DNA from: Burkholderia latens
GTDB lineage: Bacteria; Pseudomonadota; Gammaproteobacteria; Burkholderiales; Burkholderiaceae
Reading direction: 5' to 3'
Assembly: GCF_902499045.1 (NCBI RefSeq)
Contig: NZ_CABVPL010000002.1
Coordinates: forward strand, 124,001-188,000
Length of the DNA: 64,000 bases
A program made the position numbers and the translations under genes. The notes below the pieces were generated by a model that saw only the letters and a list, made by a program, of their open reading frames with translations, was not told the DNA's origin and searched no databases. Of this stretch, positions 37,709 to 45,754 are shown piece after piece. Each line of letters opens with the position of its first letter. The stretch's first letter is position 1.

Positions 37709-37885
37709 TCAATCCTCCTTGGTGGACGGGCCGGCCGCGGGTGGCGGAGCGGCCAGATACGCGCGCAATGCGTCGGCCACGAGCGCGGACAGCGACTGCT
37801 CCGTCTCGATCGCGCGATGCTTGACCTGCCGGATCAGGCTCAGCGGCAGGTACACGTTGAACTGTTTCACTTCTTCATCGGTCAT
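37709..37885 (-). CDS. Ribbon-helix-helix (CopG-like) protein
   Basis: A 58-residue protein: [39 protein letters not shown] is a complete ribbon-helix-helix, in which the KQFNVYLP strand binds DNA as a dimer. No toxin gene follows, so it is probably an operon autoregulator and not an antitoxin. No Shine-Dalgarno sequence is present; the predicted transcription start falls at or one base before the ATG, so the message may be leaderless. It is first in the operon with VOC and methyltransferase genes. Confidence 0.78.
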   Translation of the reverse strand: MTDEEVKQFNVYLPLSLIRQVKHRAIETEQSLSALVADALRAYLAAPPPAAGPSTKED

Positions 37886-37889
37886 GGAG

Positions 37890-37920
37890 GCTAGTATGCT
37901 AGCAAAATAGTAAAAGTCAA
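37890..37920 (-). promoter_or_regulatory. Promoter with embedded operator for the RHH operon
   Basis: On the minus strand TTGACT (37920-37915) and CATACT (37898-37893) are 16 bp apart. A perfect inverted repeat GCTAG-CATA-CTAGC (37903-37890) covers the -10 element, so a bound protein would block RNA polymerase. The ATG begins 7 bp after the -10 hexamer. Confidence 0.6.
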
Positions 37921-37998
37921 CTGAGGAACCGGAAGCGGCCATGCGGCGTGCGGTGCCGGTTCATGCGCCGCACCGCCATACCACCGCTTACCGCGCAG

Positions 37999-38832
37999 TC
38001 ACATCGTGTTCGCCCGCGCGGCCACCCGTGCGAACAGCGCGTCGAGATCGAAGCCGGTCGTGTCGATGCCGATCGTGTCGCGCAGGCACGCGCCCCACGC
38101 GGCCGCGTCGTCGAACGCGACGGTGCGCCCGGCGCCCGCCGCATCGCGCAGCGTCAGCACGGTGTTGAACAGCGCCGCGCGGCCTTCCGGCAGCACGCGG
38201 CATGCGATCAGGTCGTTCACGAAGATCGATTCCGGATACGTCGACGTGAACCAGTTCGCCGCTTCGTAATCGATCCATTCGGCCGGTTTCAGCGAAAACC
38301 GGTAAGTCGTCTGCCAGCCGTCGGGGATCTCGAACTGCATGTCGAACTCGCCGTCGACCGGCGCGTCGACGACGCGAAACGCGCCATGCGGCGTCAGTTG
38401 CCGCTCGCCCGGCACGAAGCGCAGCGGCGCGGTGAGCGTCGCGCTGCCGAAGCCGATGTCCGCGAGCCACGCCGCGCCGTCGAGGTCGATGCGCAGCAGC
38501 ATGTGCGTCTGCGCGGTGACGACCTCGGGCGGGCGCATCCAGCGCACGCGTGCGATCAGCGGCGTCACGCGAAAGCCGATCGTGGTCAGTGCGGTGTAGA
38601 AGAGCTTGTTCAGTTCGAAGCAGTAGCCGCCGCGGCGGTGCGCGATCACCTTGTCGACGATCGCGGGCAGGTCGAGCGCGACGCGCGCGCCGGTCAGCGG
38701 AGTGAGGTTTTCGAACGGGATCGCCTGCGGGTGCAGCAGATGCAGCCGGCGCAGCACGTCGAGCGTCGGCTCGGCCGGGCCGTCGTAGCCGATGCGGGCG
38801 AAGTAGCGCGGGAGGTCGAGCGAATCAGTCAT
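37999..38832 (-). CDS. Arylamine N-acetyltransferase
   Basis: A 277-residue enzyme that moves an acetyl group from acetyl-CoA to aromatic amines and hydrazines. The catalytic triad is complete: C71 in RRGGYCFELN, H110 in AQTHML and D125 in LADIGFG. Domain order and length match bacterial NATs. The start at MTDSLDLPRYFARIGY matches family N-termini; the frame is open further upstream without support. Single gene, 113 bp upstream of the RHH promoter on the same strand direction. Confidence 0.92.
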   Translation of the reverse strand: MTDSLDLPRYFARIGYDGPAEPTLDVLRRLHLLHPQAIPFENLTPLTGARVALDLPAIVDKVIAHRRGGYCFELNKLFYTALTTIGFRVTPLIARVRWMRPPEVVTAQTHMLLRIDLDGAAWLADIGFGSATLTAPLRFVPGERQLTPHGAFRVVDAPVDGEFDMQFEIPDGWQTTYRFSLKPAEWIDYEAANWFTSTYPESIFVNDLIACRVLPEGRAALFNTVLTLRDAAGAGRTVAFDDAAAWGACLRDTIGIDTTGFDLDALFARVAARANTM

Positions 38833-38997
38833 GAACCGGCACCGGGGATGGAAACACGCCACGATAGCATCGAGCGAAATCCCCATGTTGCCTGGGGTCT
38901 GTACGTGCGGATAACGGGCGTGCGCTGGACGCCTGCTGACCCTCCCGGAACGCCGCGCGCGCCGCCGGCACCGCAAACGCGCGCGGGTTGGCCAGCG

Positions 38998-39690
38998 TTA
39001 CGGCAGCAGCTTCAGCGCGGACGACGCGACCGACGGCACCGCAATACCCTGGCTCGTCGCGAACTGCACGGCCTGGCTGAGCGTCGACGCCAGCGACTGC
39101 AGCTGGCCCGGCGCGCTTTGCGCGATATACGACGCGGCCTGCATGCTCTGCGGATTCAGCCCGGCCTGCAGCAGCGACGCGGCGCTCGTCGAACCGAGGC
39201 TGCCGAGGCCCGATTGCAGCTGCGAGTACTGCGTGAGGCCCTGTCCGAGCGACGCGAGCCCGTTGCTGAACGCCTGCTTGTCGATCGGGCCGTGCGTCGC
39301 GGCGCCGCTCGCGAACGCCTGGCCGAGCGCCTGCGACACCGACTGCTGCGCGCCGCCCATCTGCGACAGCGCGGCCGGCGTCAGCGCGTTGCCGCCGCCG
39401 AGCAGGCTTGCGGCCTGCTGCGCCTGACCGGCCGCGCCGGTGAGCCCCATCGCCGACGCGAGCGACGACTGGCCGGCCAGCACCTGCTGGTTCGCGCCGA
39501 CGTACGCCTGCAGCAGTTGCGCGACGCCGCCCTGCGACGGCGCGGCCTGTTGCTGGCCGCCGCCGAGCAGCGCCGATCCGATCGACTGCAGGTCGAGCTG
39601 TGCATACGCGGCGCCGTTCACGCCGAGCAGGATGCCGAATGCGATGCCCGCGGATGCGAAGTGCTTGCCCGTGGCGCGAATGTGCTTCAT
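38998..39690 (-). CDS. Secreted Ala/Gln/Ser-rich protein
   Basis: A 230-residue exported protein. A Sec signal peptide spans residues 1-30 (GIAFGILLGVNGAAYAQ, cleavage after AYA). The mature protein is dominated by Ala, Gln, Ser, Gly and Leu, contains GSALLGGGQQQ and SLLGGGNALTPAALSQMGG stretches, and has no cysteine or catalytic motif; it is probably a helical periplasmic or outer-surface protein. The start has AGGGAACACAG. Function unknown. Confidence 0.75.
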   Translation of the reverse strand: MKHIRATGKHFASAGIAFGILLGVNGAAYAQLDLQSIGSALLGGGQQQAAPSQGGVAQLLQAYVGANQQVLAGQSSLASAMGLTGAAGQAQQAASLLGGGNALTPAALSQMGGAQQSVSQALGQAFASGAATHGPIDKQAFSNGLASLGQGLTQYSQLQSGLGSLGSTSAASLLQAGLNPQSMQAASYIAQSAPGQLQSLASTLSQAVQFATSQGIAVPSVASSALKLLP

Positions 39691-39933
39691 CTGTGTTCCC
39701 TCGTGCCTGAAATGTCGAGGCCGATATTGTCGAAGCGCGTCGCGCGCCGCCGCAACGACTGAAACACATCGAAACGAAATCGCGTGCGGCGGCCGCTTGC
39801 AATTCCGCCTGCGCGTCATGCGGCCGCGCGCATTCCTCCGTGTTTGCCGGGCGATATCAGGCACGCGCCGACATTCGTTCGCGTTGCGCGTGAATATCGT
39901 TCCTTCCGGTTTCGGGAACGCCGTCGTAGCGCG

Positions 39934-41418
39934 TCAGGCCGCCATCCAGTCCGGCAGCCGCCGCCCGACCCAGTCGGCCGCCTGCTCGTAGCCGCGCGCG
40001 AGTTGCAGCACCGCGAGATCCGCGCGCGGCCGTCCGATCAGCTGCATCCCCATCGGCAGCCCCGCATCGTTGAAGCCGACCGGCACGCTGATTACCGGGC
40101 AGCCGGCCAGCGTCCACGGGACGACCGTTTCCATCCAGCGGTGGTACGTGTCCATCGCGCGGCCCGCGATCGTCTTCGGCCAGCGCTGCTCGACGTCGAA
40201 CGGGAACACCTGCGCGGTCGGGGCCGCGATGAAGTCGTAGCGATCGAAGAAGCTCAGCACCGCCTGATGCCACGCGGTGCGCTCGATGCTCGCGTCGAAC
40301 GCGTCGGCCGCCTGCATCGCGAGCAGCCCTTCGACCTCGTAGATCGCCTCCGGCTTCAGCAGCGCGCGCCGCGCCGGGTCGCGATAATGCGCGAGCAGCC
40401 CGCCGCCCGACAGCAGATGCCGGTGCGCGAGCCACAGCCGCCAGATCCGCTCGGGCGCGAACGCCGGCAGCGCCGCATCGACGTCGCAGCCGATCTCGCG
40501 CAGCGTCGCGAGGCCGTTTTCGCACTGCGCGAGCACGCCCGGCTCGATCGCCAGATAGCCGTTCCAGTCGCCCACCCACGCGATGCGCTCGCCGCGCAGA
40601 TCCTTGTCGAGCGAGTTCGCGAACACGGCCGGATCTTCGGCGAGCGACAGCGGATCGTTCGGGTCGTAGCCGGCCTGGATCGCGAGCAGCTGCGCGACGT
40701 CGCCGACCGTGCGGCCCATCGGCCCTTCGGTGCCGAGCTGCTGCATGTACACGTCGACGCCCGGCCAGCGCGGCACGCGCCCCTGCGACGGGCGGAAGCC
40801 GAAGATGTTGCAGAACGCCGCCGGATTGCGCAGCGAGCCGCCGAAGTCGCTGCCGTCGGCCACAGGCAGCATCCGCGATGCGAGCGCCGCGGCCGTGCCG
40901 CCGCTGCTGCCGCCCGCGCTCTTCGTCAGATCGTACGGATTGCGCGTCGCGCCATGCAGTTCGTTGAACGTGTGCGAGCCCAGGCCGAACTCGGGCGTAT
41001 TCGTCTTGCCGATGAAGATCGCGCCCGCCGCCCGCATCCGCGCCGCGCCGACCGAATCGGCCTGCGGCACGTTATCGCGGAAGATCGGCGAGCCGTACGT
41101 AGTCCGCAACCCTTTCGTCATCGCCAGATCCTTCGGCGCCTGCGGCACCCCGTGCAGCCAGCCGTGATACTCGCCGCGGGCGAGCGCGGCGTCCTTTTCA
41201 GCGGCTTCGGCGAGCAGCGTGTCGCGATCGCGCAGCGAGATGATCGCGTTCACCGCGCCGTTCACGCGCTCGATGTGATCGAGATACGCGCGCATCGTCT
41301 CGACGCACGACACCGCCTTGCCGCGGATCGCCGACGCGAGTTCGCCGGCCGACAGGCGCACGATCGGGTCGACGGTGATGGAAGCGGGAGCGAGAAGCTG
41401 CGGGGCGCCGTGCGGCAT
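39934..41418 (-). CDS. Amidase signature family enzyme
   Basis: A 494-residue amidase. The Ser-cisSer-Lys triad is visible: K96 in APKDLA, S171 in SAGGSSGG and S195 in GSDFGGSLR. It hydrolyses an amide or, as in GatA, transfers ammonia, but no GatB/GatC genes are near and the length and N-terminus differ from GatA, so a catabolic amidase is more likely. Start supported by AGGAGACTCCGC. Monocistronic as far as can be seen; divergent from the universal stress gene. Confidence 0.9.
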   Translation of the reverse strand: MPHGAPQLLAPASITVDPIVRLSAGELASAIRGKAVSCVETMRAYLDHIERVNGAVNAIISLRDRDTLLAEAAEKDAALARGEYHGWLHGVPQAPKDLAMTKGLRTTYGSPIFRDNVPQADSVGAARMRAAGAIFIGKTNTPEFGLGSHTFNELHGATRNPYDLTKSAGGSSGGTAAALASRMLPVADGSDFGGSLRNPAAFCNIFGFRPSQGRVPRWPGVDVYMQQLGTEGPMGRTVGDVAQLLAIQAGYDPNDPLSLAEDPAVFANSLDKDLRGERIAWVGDWNGYLAIEPGVLAQCENGLATLREIGCDVDAALPAFAPERIWRLWLAHRHLLSGGGLLAHYRDPARRALLKPEAIYEVEGLLAMQAADAFDASIERTAWHQAVLSFFDRYDFIAAPTAQVFPFDVEQRWPKTIAGRAMDTYHRWMETVVPWTLAGCPVISVPVGFNDAGLPMGMQLIGRPRADLAVLQLARGYEQAADWVGRRLPDWMAA

Positions 41419-41800
41419 GCGGAGTCTCCTGGAATCGGTATGGAATGGCGGGCCGCGTGATGGCGGCGAGCCGTCCGCGGCGGCCGGCGGGGCCGCTGGG
41501 CGGGGCCGCGCCGCGGCCGATGCTCTACTCTACGCGACGCCGGACCGCCGACCTCCGATATTTTCCGCCGCGATTCATTGAGGAACCGACTAAATCGGCG
41601 TCGCGCGGCACCGGCTTGCGCGCCCGCGTCGGCCGTCGGCGAAAACGTTTATGCGCATAAACTTAAATTTCTTATATTTCCAACAAGCGCGGCAAGACGA
41701 TTGTCGTTGACGACATTTTTACGCGCTCGCCCGATCTCTTTAGCTCGCGCGGTCCCGCGGAGCGCTACGCTGAAACCATCTCGACTCCGGGGTGTTATCG
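41419..41800. other. Intergenic region with two palindromes
   Basis: A 382-bp gap between divergent genes, AT-rich from 41640 to 41690. GTTTATGCGCATAAAC (41647-41662) is a perfect 16-bp palindrome, and TGTCGT-TG-ACGACA (41702-41715) is a second inverted repeat. Both lie upstream of the universal stress gene and may bind regulators. No ANR/FNR consensus (TTGAT-N4-ATCAA) was found. No gene is seen. Confidence 0.5.
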
Positions 41801-42235
41801 ATGCTCAAGCTGCTGGTGCCGGTCGGCCATTCGCCGCGCTCACTTCAGGCGGTCCGTCATGTGACGTTCCTGTACAGCGAGCGCTGCGTGTCGGAGGTCG
41901 TGCTGGTCAACGTACAGGTGCCGCTCGAGGCGACGCGGCTCGAGGCATTTCATCCGCTGTCGCGGTTGCGCGCGATCGAGGACAAGTTCGCGTGCGCCGA
42001 TCTGGCGATGGCCGAACGAATTCTGCGGGAAGCCGGTGTGCGGTACAGCGTCGTGAAGAAGGTCGGGCCGGTGGCCGACACGATCGCGGCCGTCGCGGCG
42101 GAGACGGGCTGCGACGAAATCGTCGTCGTCGGGCCGAGACACGGCGCGTTGCATGGGGTGCTGTCGATGTTCCGGCGCAGCGTGATGAGCCGGCTCCTGC
42201 GTATTTCCAACGTGCCGGTGACGGCGGTGCAATAA
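41801..42235 (+). CDS. Universal stress protein (UspA family)
   Basis: A 144-residue single-domain UspA protein, beginning MLKLLVPVGHSPRSLQAVRHV. The nucleotide-binding tail normally reads G-x2-G-x9-G-S/T; here GPRHGALHGVLSMFRRSVMS only partly fits, so ATP binding is uncertain. The start ATG has CGGGG upstream; an in-frame GTG three codons earlier is possible. Universal stress genes are typically induced by low oxygen or starvation. Confidence 0.85.
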   Translation: MLKLLVPVGHSPRSLQAVRHVTFLYSERCVSEVVLVNVQVPLEATRLEAFHPLSRLRAIEDKFACADLAMAERILREAGVRYSVVKKVGPVADTIAAVAAETGCDEIVVVGPRHGALHGVLSMFRRSVMSRLLRISNVPVTAVQ

Positions 42236-42401
42236 GCGCCGCGCCTGTCTTGCCATTGGCAAGGTCGCCTGCGGCGCGCGTTACGCTCGATCGCTGCGCG
42301 ACCGGCGATGCGCGCGTGCCCGATCCCGTCGGCATGGGAGCGCTGCGGTGTCGACGCGTGTCCTTCCCGGAGACACGCGATGGTTGCGCGAGATGCAGCG
42401 C

Positions 42402-42512
42402 TTACTTGATGACCTTGCGCCAGAACACGAGGTAAGTCGCCAGCGACGACGCGCCCAGCAAAATCACCCACAACGGCGCCATGCTGATCAGCACGGAAGA
42501 GACGTCAAGCAT
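42402..42512 (-). CDS. 36-residue membrane protein
   Basis: A very short gene with a good ribosome site (GAGGAATCCAG before ATG). The protein starts MLDVSSVLISM, has one hydrophobic span at about residues 12-30 (APLWVILLGASSLATYLVF) and ends in a basic WRKVIK tail, giving a predicted N-out, C-in single-pass helix. It resembles small subunits of larger membrane complexes in build only; no homologue is recognised. It converges with the universal stress gene and lies 1 kb from a transporter on the other strand. Confidence 0.6.
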   Translation of the reverse strand: MLDVSSVLISMAPLWVILLGASSLATYLVFWRKVIK

Positions 42513-42862
42513 CTGGATTCCTCATTAATTCGATAGCGATGTTCAACACGTATCTGCTGCATTCGGAACCGCTGCGCGCATCGCCTGCCGCACAACCGTT
42601 CCGTCGAAACGTGCATTCATGCTATCGCCTTGACCGGCCGAGCGACCGTCCCGCCCTGCGCGCATCCTGACATTCGTCAAACTCGCATCGATCCAATTGC
42701 GCCGCGATCGGCGACCGCCCCCCACGCCTGCGCCCCTTCGCACCGACAAAACAGGACGCGATCAGCCCGCGCCGTCGCCATTCAGCAGACGTTTACCGGG
42801 GGAAGCCCCAAGTGATTCGACGAACGACTCCGCGTTACGCTCGAGCGACGAGGAGACGAATC
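42513..42862. other. Intergenic region between divergent small genes
   Basis: A 350-bp gap. CTGACATTCGTCAA (42667-42680) is a near match to an FNR/ANR half-site pair (TTGAC-N4-GTCAG on the minus strand), about 155 bp upstream of the 36-residue gene. Nothing else could be supported. Confidence 0.35.
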
Positions 42863-43111
42863 ATGAGACGAGCCGTACACATCGCTTTTTTCGCGTTGCT
42901 GGCCTACCTGATCGGCGATCGCGCGCTGCTGCATGCGCAAGGCCGAGACGCGAGCGCAAGCGCGTGTTCGCAGGCCGCCGAACAGGTGAAATACGACGCG
43001 CTCAGCCGAGGTTTCGGCAGCGCGGCCGCCGACAGCCAAGGCGAAGCGTTCATGTCAGGCTGTCTCGTGACCGGACGCGGCACCCCGGACGTCGCGATGG
43101 CGGCACGTTGA
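42863..43111 (+). CDS. Small exported hypothetical protein
   Basis: An 82-residue protein with a signal peptide or anchor at residues 1-27 (MRRAVHIAFFALLAYLIGDR), followed by a 55-residue mature part with two cysteines (CSQAAEQVKY and MSGCLV) that could form a disulphide. Start supported by GAGGAGACGAATC. Function unknown; a periplasmic location is inferred. Confidence 0.7.
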   Translation: MRRAVHIAFFALLAYLIGDRALLHAQGRDASASACSQAAEQVKYDALSRGFGSAAADSQGEAFMSGCLVTGRGTPDVAMAAR

Positions 43112-43539
43112 TCGTCGGACGGCCCGCGCATGTTGCCCGGACGCCGCACCGCTCTGCCGACAGCGGGCGCAATCGGCGCATCCCGCTTCTGCGCGCTGCG
43201 CCGTCGGCGCTGGCGTTGCGGGTAACGCGCATGCGCGCTCGATCCGGCACGCGGCGAAAGCGATGACCAGCCGCTGCGGCGTATTCGGTACGTCGTCGCG
43301 GTAGCAGCCGGCCTCGATCGTCCGGCAGCCTCCATCGCCGCTCCCGTCCCGGCACGCCCTTTTCCGAAGCGGCCGTCGCGCGCCGCCGGGAATCGTCGGG
43401 TTCCCGCGCTTCGGCACTGCGCGACTTCCGCACCGCTCCGAACACCGGTCGGCAGCCCGCCATCAACGGCTCTCCGCCACGCGCGACGGCCCGGGCACGC
43501 GAATTGCGGCTCGATTGCTCCCCCCTACGAGCCGCGATC
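43112..43539. other. Intergenic region, no gene seen
   Basis: 428 bp upstream of the NRAMP-related gene. Several long frames are open on the minus strand, but they are Arg/Ala/Gly-rich without start signals and look like products of high GC. It may contain the leader of the transporter gene; no metal-sensing riboswitch (yybP-ykoY type or M-box) could be recognised by eye. Confidence 0.4.
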
Positions 43540-44826
43540 ATGAACGACGACGAGTCTCTCGATCCCGCGCCGGCTCGGCCGCGCGCTGCAGCGTGGCTCC
43601 GGCGCCTGGGGCCGGGCCTGATCACCGGGGCCGCCGACGACGACCCGTCCGGAATCGGCACGTACTCGCAGGCGGGCGCCCAATTCGGGCTCGAACTGCT
43701 GTGGTCGCTGCTGCTGACCTATCCGCTGATGACGGCGATCCAGCTGGTCAGCGCGCGCATCGGCCGCGTGACCGGCAAGGGCCTCGCGTCCAACATGCGC
43801 ACGCACTATCCACCGTGGCTGCTCTACGTCACCGTCGTGCTGCTGATTGTCGCGAACGTGATCAACATCGCGGCCGACCTGTCGGCGATGGGCGCAGCGG
43901 TCAACCTGCTGCTGCACGGTCCGCAGCAGCTCTACGTCGTGGCCCTGGGCGGGATATCGGCCGTGCTGCAGATTTTCGTGCCGTACGAACGCTACGCCCG
44001 CCTGCTCAAATGGACGGCGCTGGCCCTGCTCGCCTATGTCGCGGTGGCGCTCGTCGTGCCGGTCGATTGGGGCGACGTCGGCCGCGCGATCGTGCTGCCG
44101 CATGCGCAACCGAGCGCCGCTTACCTGACCACGATCGTCGCCGTGCTCGGCACGACGATCAGCCCTTACCTGTTCTTCTGGCAGGCGTCGCAGGAAGTCG
44201 AGGAACTGCGCGCGGCGCCAAATCAGCAGCCGCTGCGGCGCATGCCGCATCAGGCGCCCGCGCAATTGCAGCGGATCAATTTCGACACGTGGGTCGGCAT
44301 GGGTGTCTCGAACGTGATTGCGTTCTTCATCACGCTGACGGCGGCGGCCACGCTCAACCGGCATCACATCGACGTGAAAACGTCGGCGGATGCCGCGCGC
44401 GCGCTCGAACCCGTCGCCGGGCATTTTGCGTACGTGCTGTTCGCGCTCGGGATCGTCGGCACCGGCCTGCTCGCGTTGCCGGTGCTCGCGGGATCAGCGG
44501 CCTACGCGGCCGCGGGCACGTTCCGCTGGCGCAACAGTCTCGCGCTGCGGCTCGGCGTCGCGCCCGAGTTCTATGCGGTCATCGCGCTCGCGATCGTCGG
44601 CGGCGTGGCAATCACGTTCATGCATTTCGACCCGATCCGCGCGCTCTACTGGAGCGCAGTCATCAACGGCCTGACGGCCGTGCCGATCATGGTCGTGATG
44701 ATGCTGATGGCCGGAAGCACACGCATCATGGGCGAGTTCGCCGTCAAGGGCATCCTGGCTTGGGGCGGCTGGATCGCGACGGCCGCGATGGCAATCGCCG
44801 CGATGGGCGTGTTCGTGCCGGGTTGA
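43540..44826 (+). CDS. NRAMP-related transporter with divergent metal site
   Basis: A 428-residue membrane protein with about eleven helices of the NRAMP/SLC11 fold. The metal-site motifs differ from MntH: DPSG at 35-38 replaces DPGN, and TISPYLFFWQ near 206-215 replaces the MPH motif in helix 6. Members of this branch are annotated simply as divalent metal cation transporters; some relatives transport Mg rather than Mn or Fe, and others may carry no metal. The substrate here is therefore unknown. A hydrophilic loop rich in Gln and His lies near residues 220-245. It is probably monocistronic. Confidence 0.85.
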   Translation: MNDDESLDPAPARPRAAAWLRRLGPGLITGAADDDPSGIGTYSQAGAQFGLELLWSLLLTYPLMTAIQLVSARIGRVTGKGLASNMRTHYPPWLLYVTVVLLIVANVINIAADLSAMGAAVNLLLHGPQQLYVVALGGISAVLQIFVPYERYARLLKWTALALLAYVAVALVVPVDWGDVGRAIVLPHAQPSAAYLTTIVAVLGTTISPYLFFWQASQEVEELRAAPNQQPLRRMPHQAPAQLQRINFDTWVGMGVSNVIAFFITLTAAATLNRHHIDVKTSADAARALEPVAGHFAYVLFALGIVGTGLLALPVLAGSAAYAAAGTFRWRNSLALRLGVAPEFYAVIALAIVGGVAITFMHFDPIRALYWSAVINGLTAVPIMVVMMLMAGSTRIMGEFAVKGILAWGGWIATAAMAIAAMGVFVPG

Positions 44827-45069
44827 GCGCGGGCGGGCGCGCGGCGGCATCGCATCGCCGGCTCGGCTGAAGCGGGAAGCCGCGCGGCTGTCGGAGGCCG
44901 GTGCTGTCGAAGCCGCGCCATCTCGCTCGGGCGGCCGGCCAAGCGCACGCCGCGCAGATGGTCGACGCAACGCAACACGCACGGCAAGACGGTTCGCTGA
45001 ATCGTCGCCGTTGGTCGCTCGCTATTGCGATGAACACGCCGGTCGTGCGTCGCGAGCGGCCCGCACACG

Positions 45070-45471
45070 TCAATCCGTGGCCGGGCGGATCACCAGTTCG
45101 TTGAAGCCGGTGCCCGCGTCCGGCTCGCGCGAGAAGCGATGCGCGGGCAACAGCACGAGCAGGATCTCGGCGGTCGTCCGCACGACGCAGCCGTTCGCGA
45201 CATGGCCGCCGGACACGCGGCCTTGCGCATCGGATACCGACATGTGCAGATGCGCGCCGTCCGGCGCGACCGAGCCGGCGAGCGTGAGGATTTCGAGGTC
45301 GCCGCGCAGTTCGGTCGGCGCATCGACGCCGGCGAAGCGCAACTGCGCGGCGCTCAGGCTGCCGATACCCTGGATCACGAAGGCCGCGTGCGAATCGAGC
45401 CGATGCAACGCGTGCTCGATCGACGCGCGCAGATCGTTGCCGGGGGAAAGACGCAGAGGATGGGCTTGCAT
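45070..45471 (-). CDS. DUF296/PPC-domain protein
   Basis: A 133-residue protein that consists of one PPC (DUF296) domain, the same fold as the plant AT-hook-associated domain. The metal-binding His cluster GAHLHMSVSDAQGRVSGGHV (about residues 72-91) is intact. Bacterial members form trimers; some are called DNA-binding, but the function is uncertain. The start ATG lies 10 bp from the next upstream feature. It is downstream of the catabolic operon on the same strand but separated from it by a terminator. Confidence 0.85.
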   Translation of the reverse strand: MQAHPLRLSPGNDLRASIEHALHRLDSHAAFVIQGIGSLSAAQLRFAGVDAPTELRGDLEILTLAGSVAPDGAHLHMSVSDAQGRVSGGHVANGCVVRTTAEILLVLLPAHRFSREPDAGTGFNELVIRPATD

Positions 45472-45699
45472 GGTCGATCACCTGCTGGTGAAGCCGGGTA
45501 TCGGCCAAGAGTACGTTCGGCGACGCAATCCGGCAAGCCGCCTGGCCGATCGAACGCCGCGACCGCGACACGCGCGACACACGGCGTTCGGATCACATGG
45601 GGAACCGCTCGCCGGCGGCTTGCGCGCCCGGGATGCCGGCCGCGGCGACGACTTCGCGCGCGCCTTCCCCGAGCGGCGGCAACCCGACCGCCCCAACGC

Positions 45700-45727
45700 A
45701 AAAAGGCCCGGACATCGTCCGGGCCTC
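45700..45727 (-). terminator. Intrinsic terminator of the catabolic operon
   Basis: On the minus strand GGCCCGGAC-GAT-GTCCGGGCC, a perfect 9-bp stem with a 3-base loop, is followed by TTTTT. It lies 30 bp past the MFS transporter stop and marks the end of the 14-gene operon. Confidence 0.9.
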
Positions 45728-45754
45728 CGTGTCGTGCGCCACTGCAGGCAGCGC

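Noticed and set aside
37709-37885. RHH protein as an antitoxin of a toxin-antitoxin pair
   Set aside because: The neighbouring gene is a VOC protein, not a RelE, HicA or MazF-type toxin, so an antitoxin label is unsupported.
39934-41418. Amidase as glutamyl-tRNA amidotransferase subunit GatA
   Set aside because: No gatB or gatC nearby and the N-terminal region and spacing differ; kept as a general amidase.
42667-42680. FNR/ANR-like site CTGACATTCGTCAA
   Set aside because: Only a partial match to TTGAT-N4-ATCAA and 155 bp from the nearest start; noted in the gap entry but not claimed as a site.
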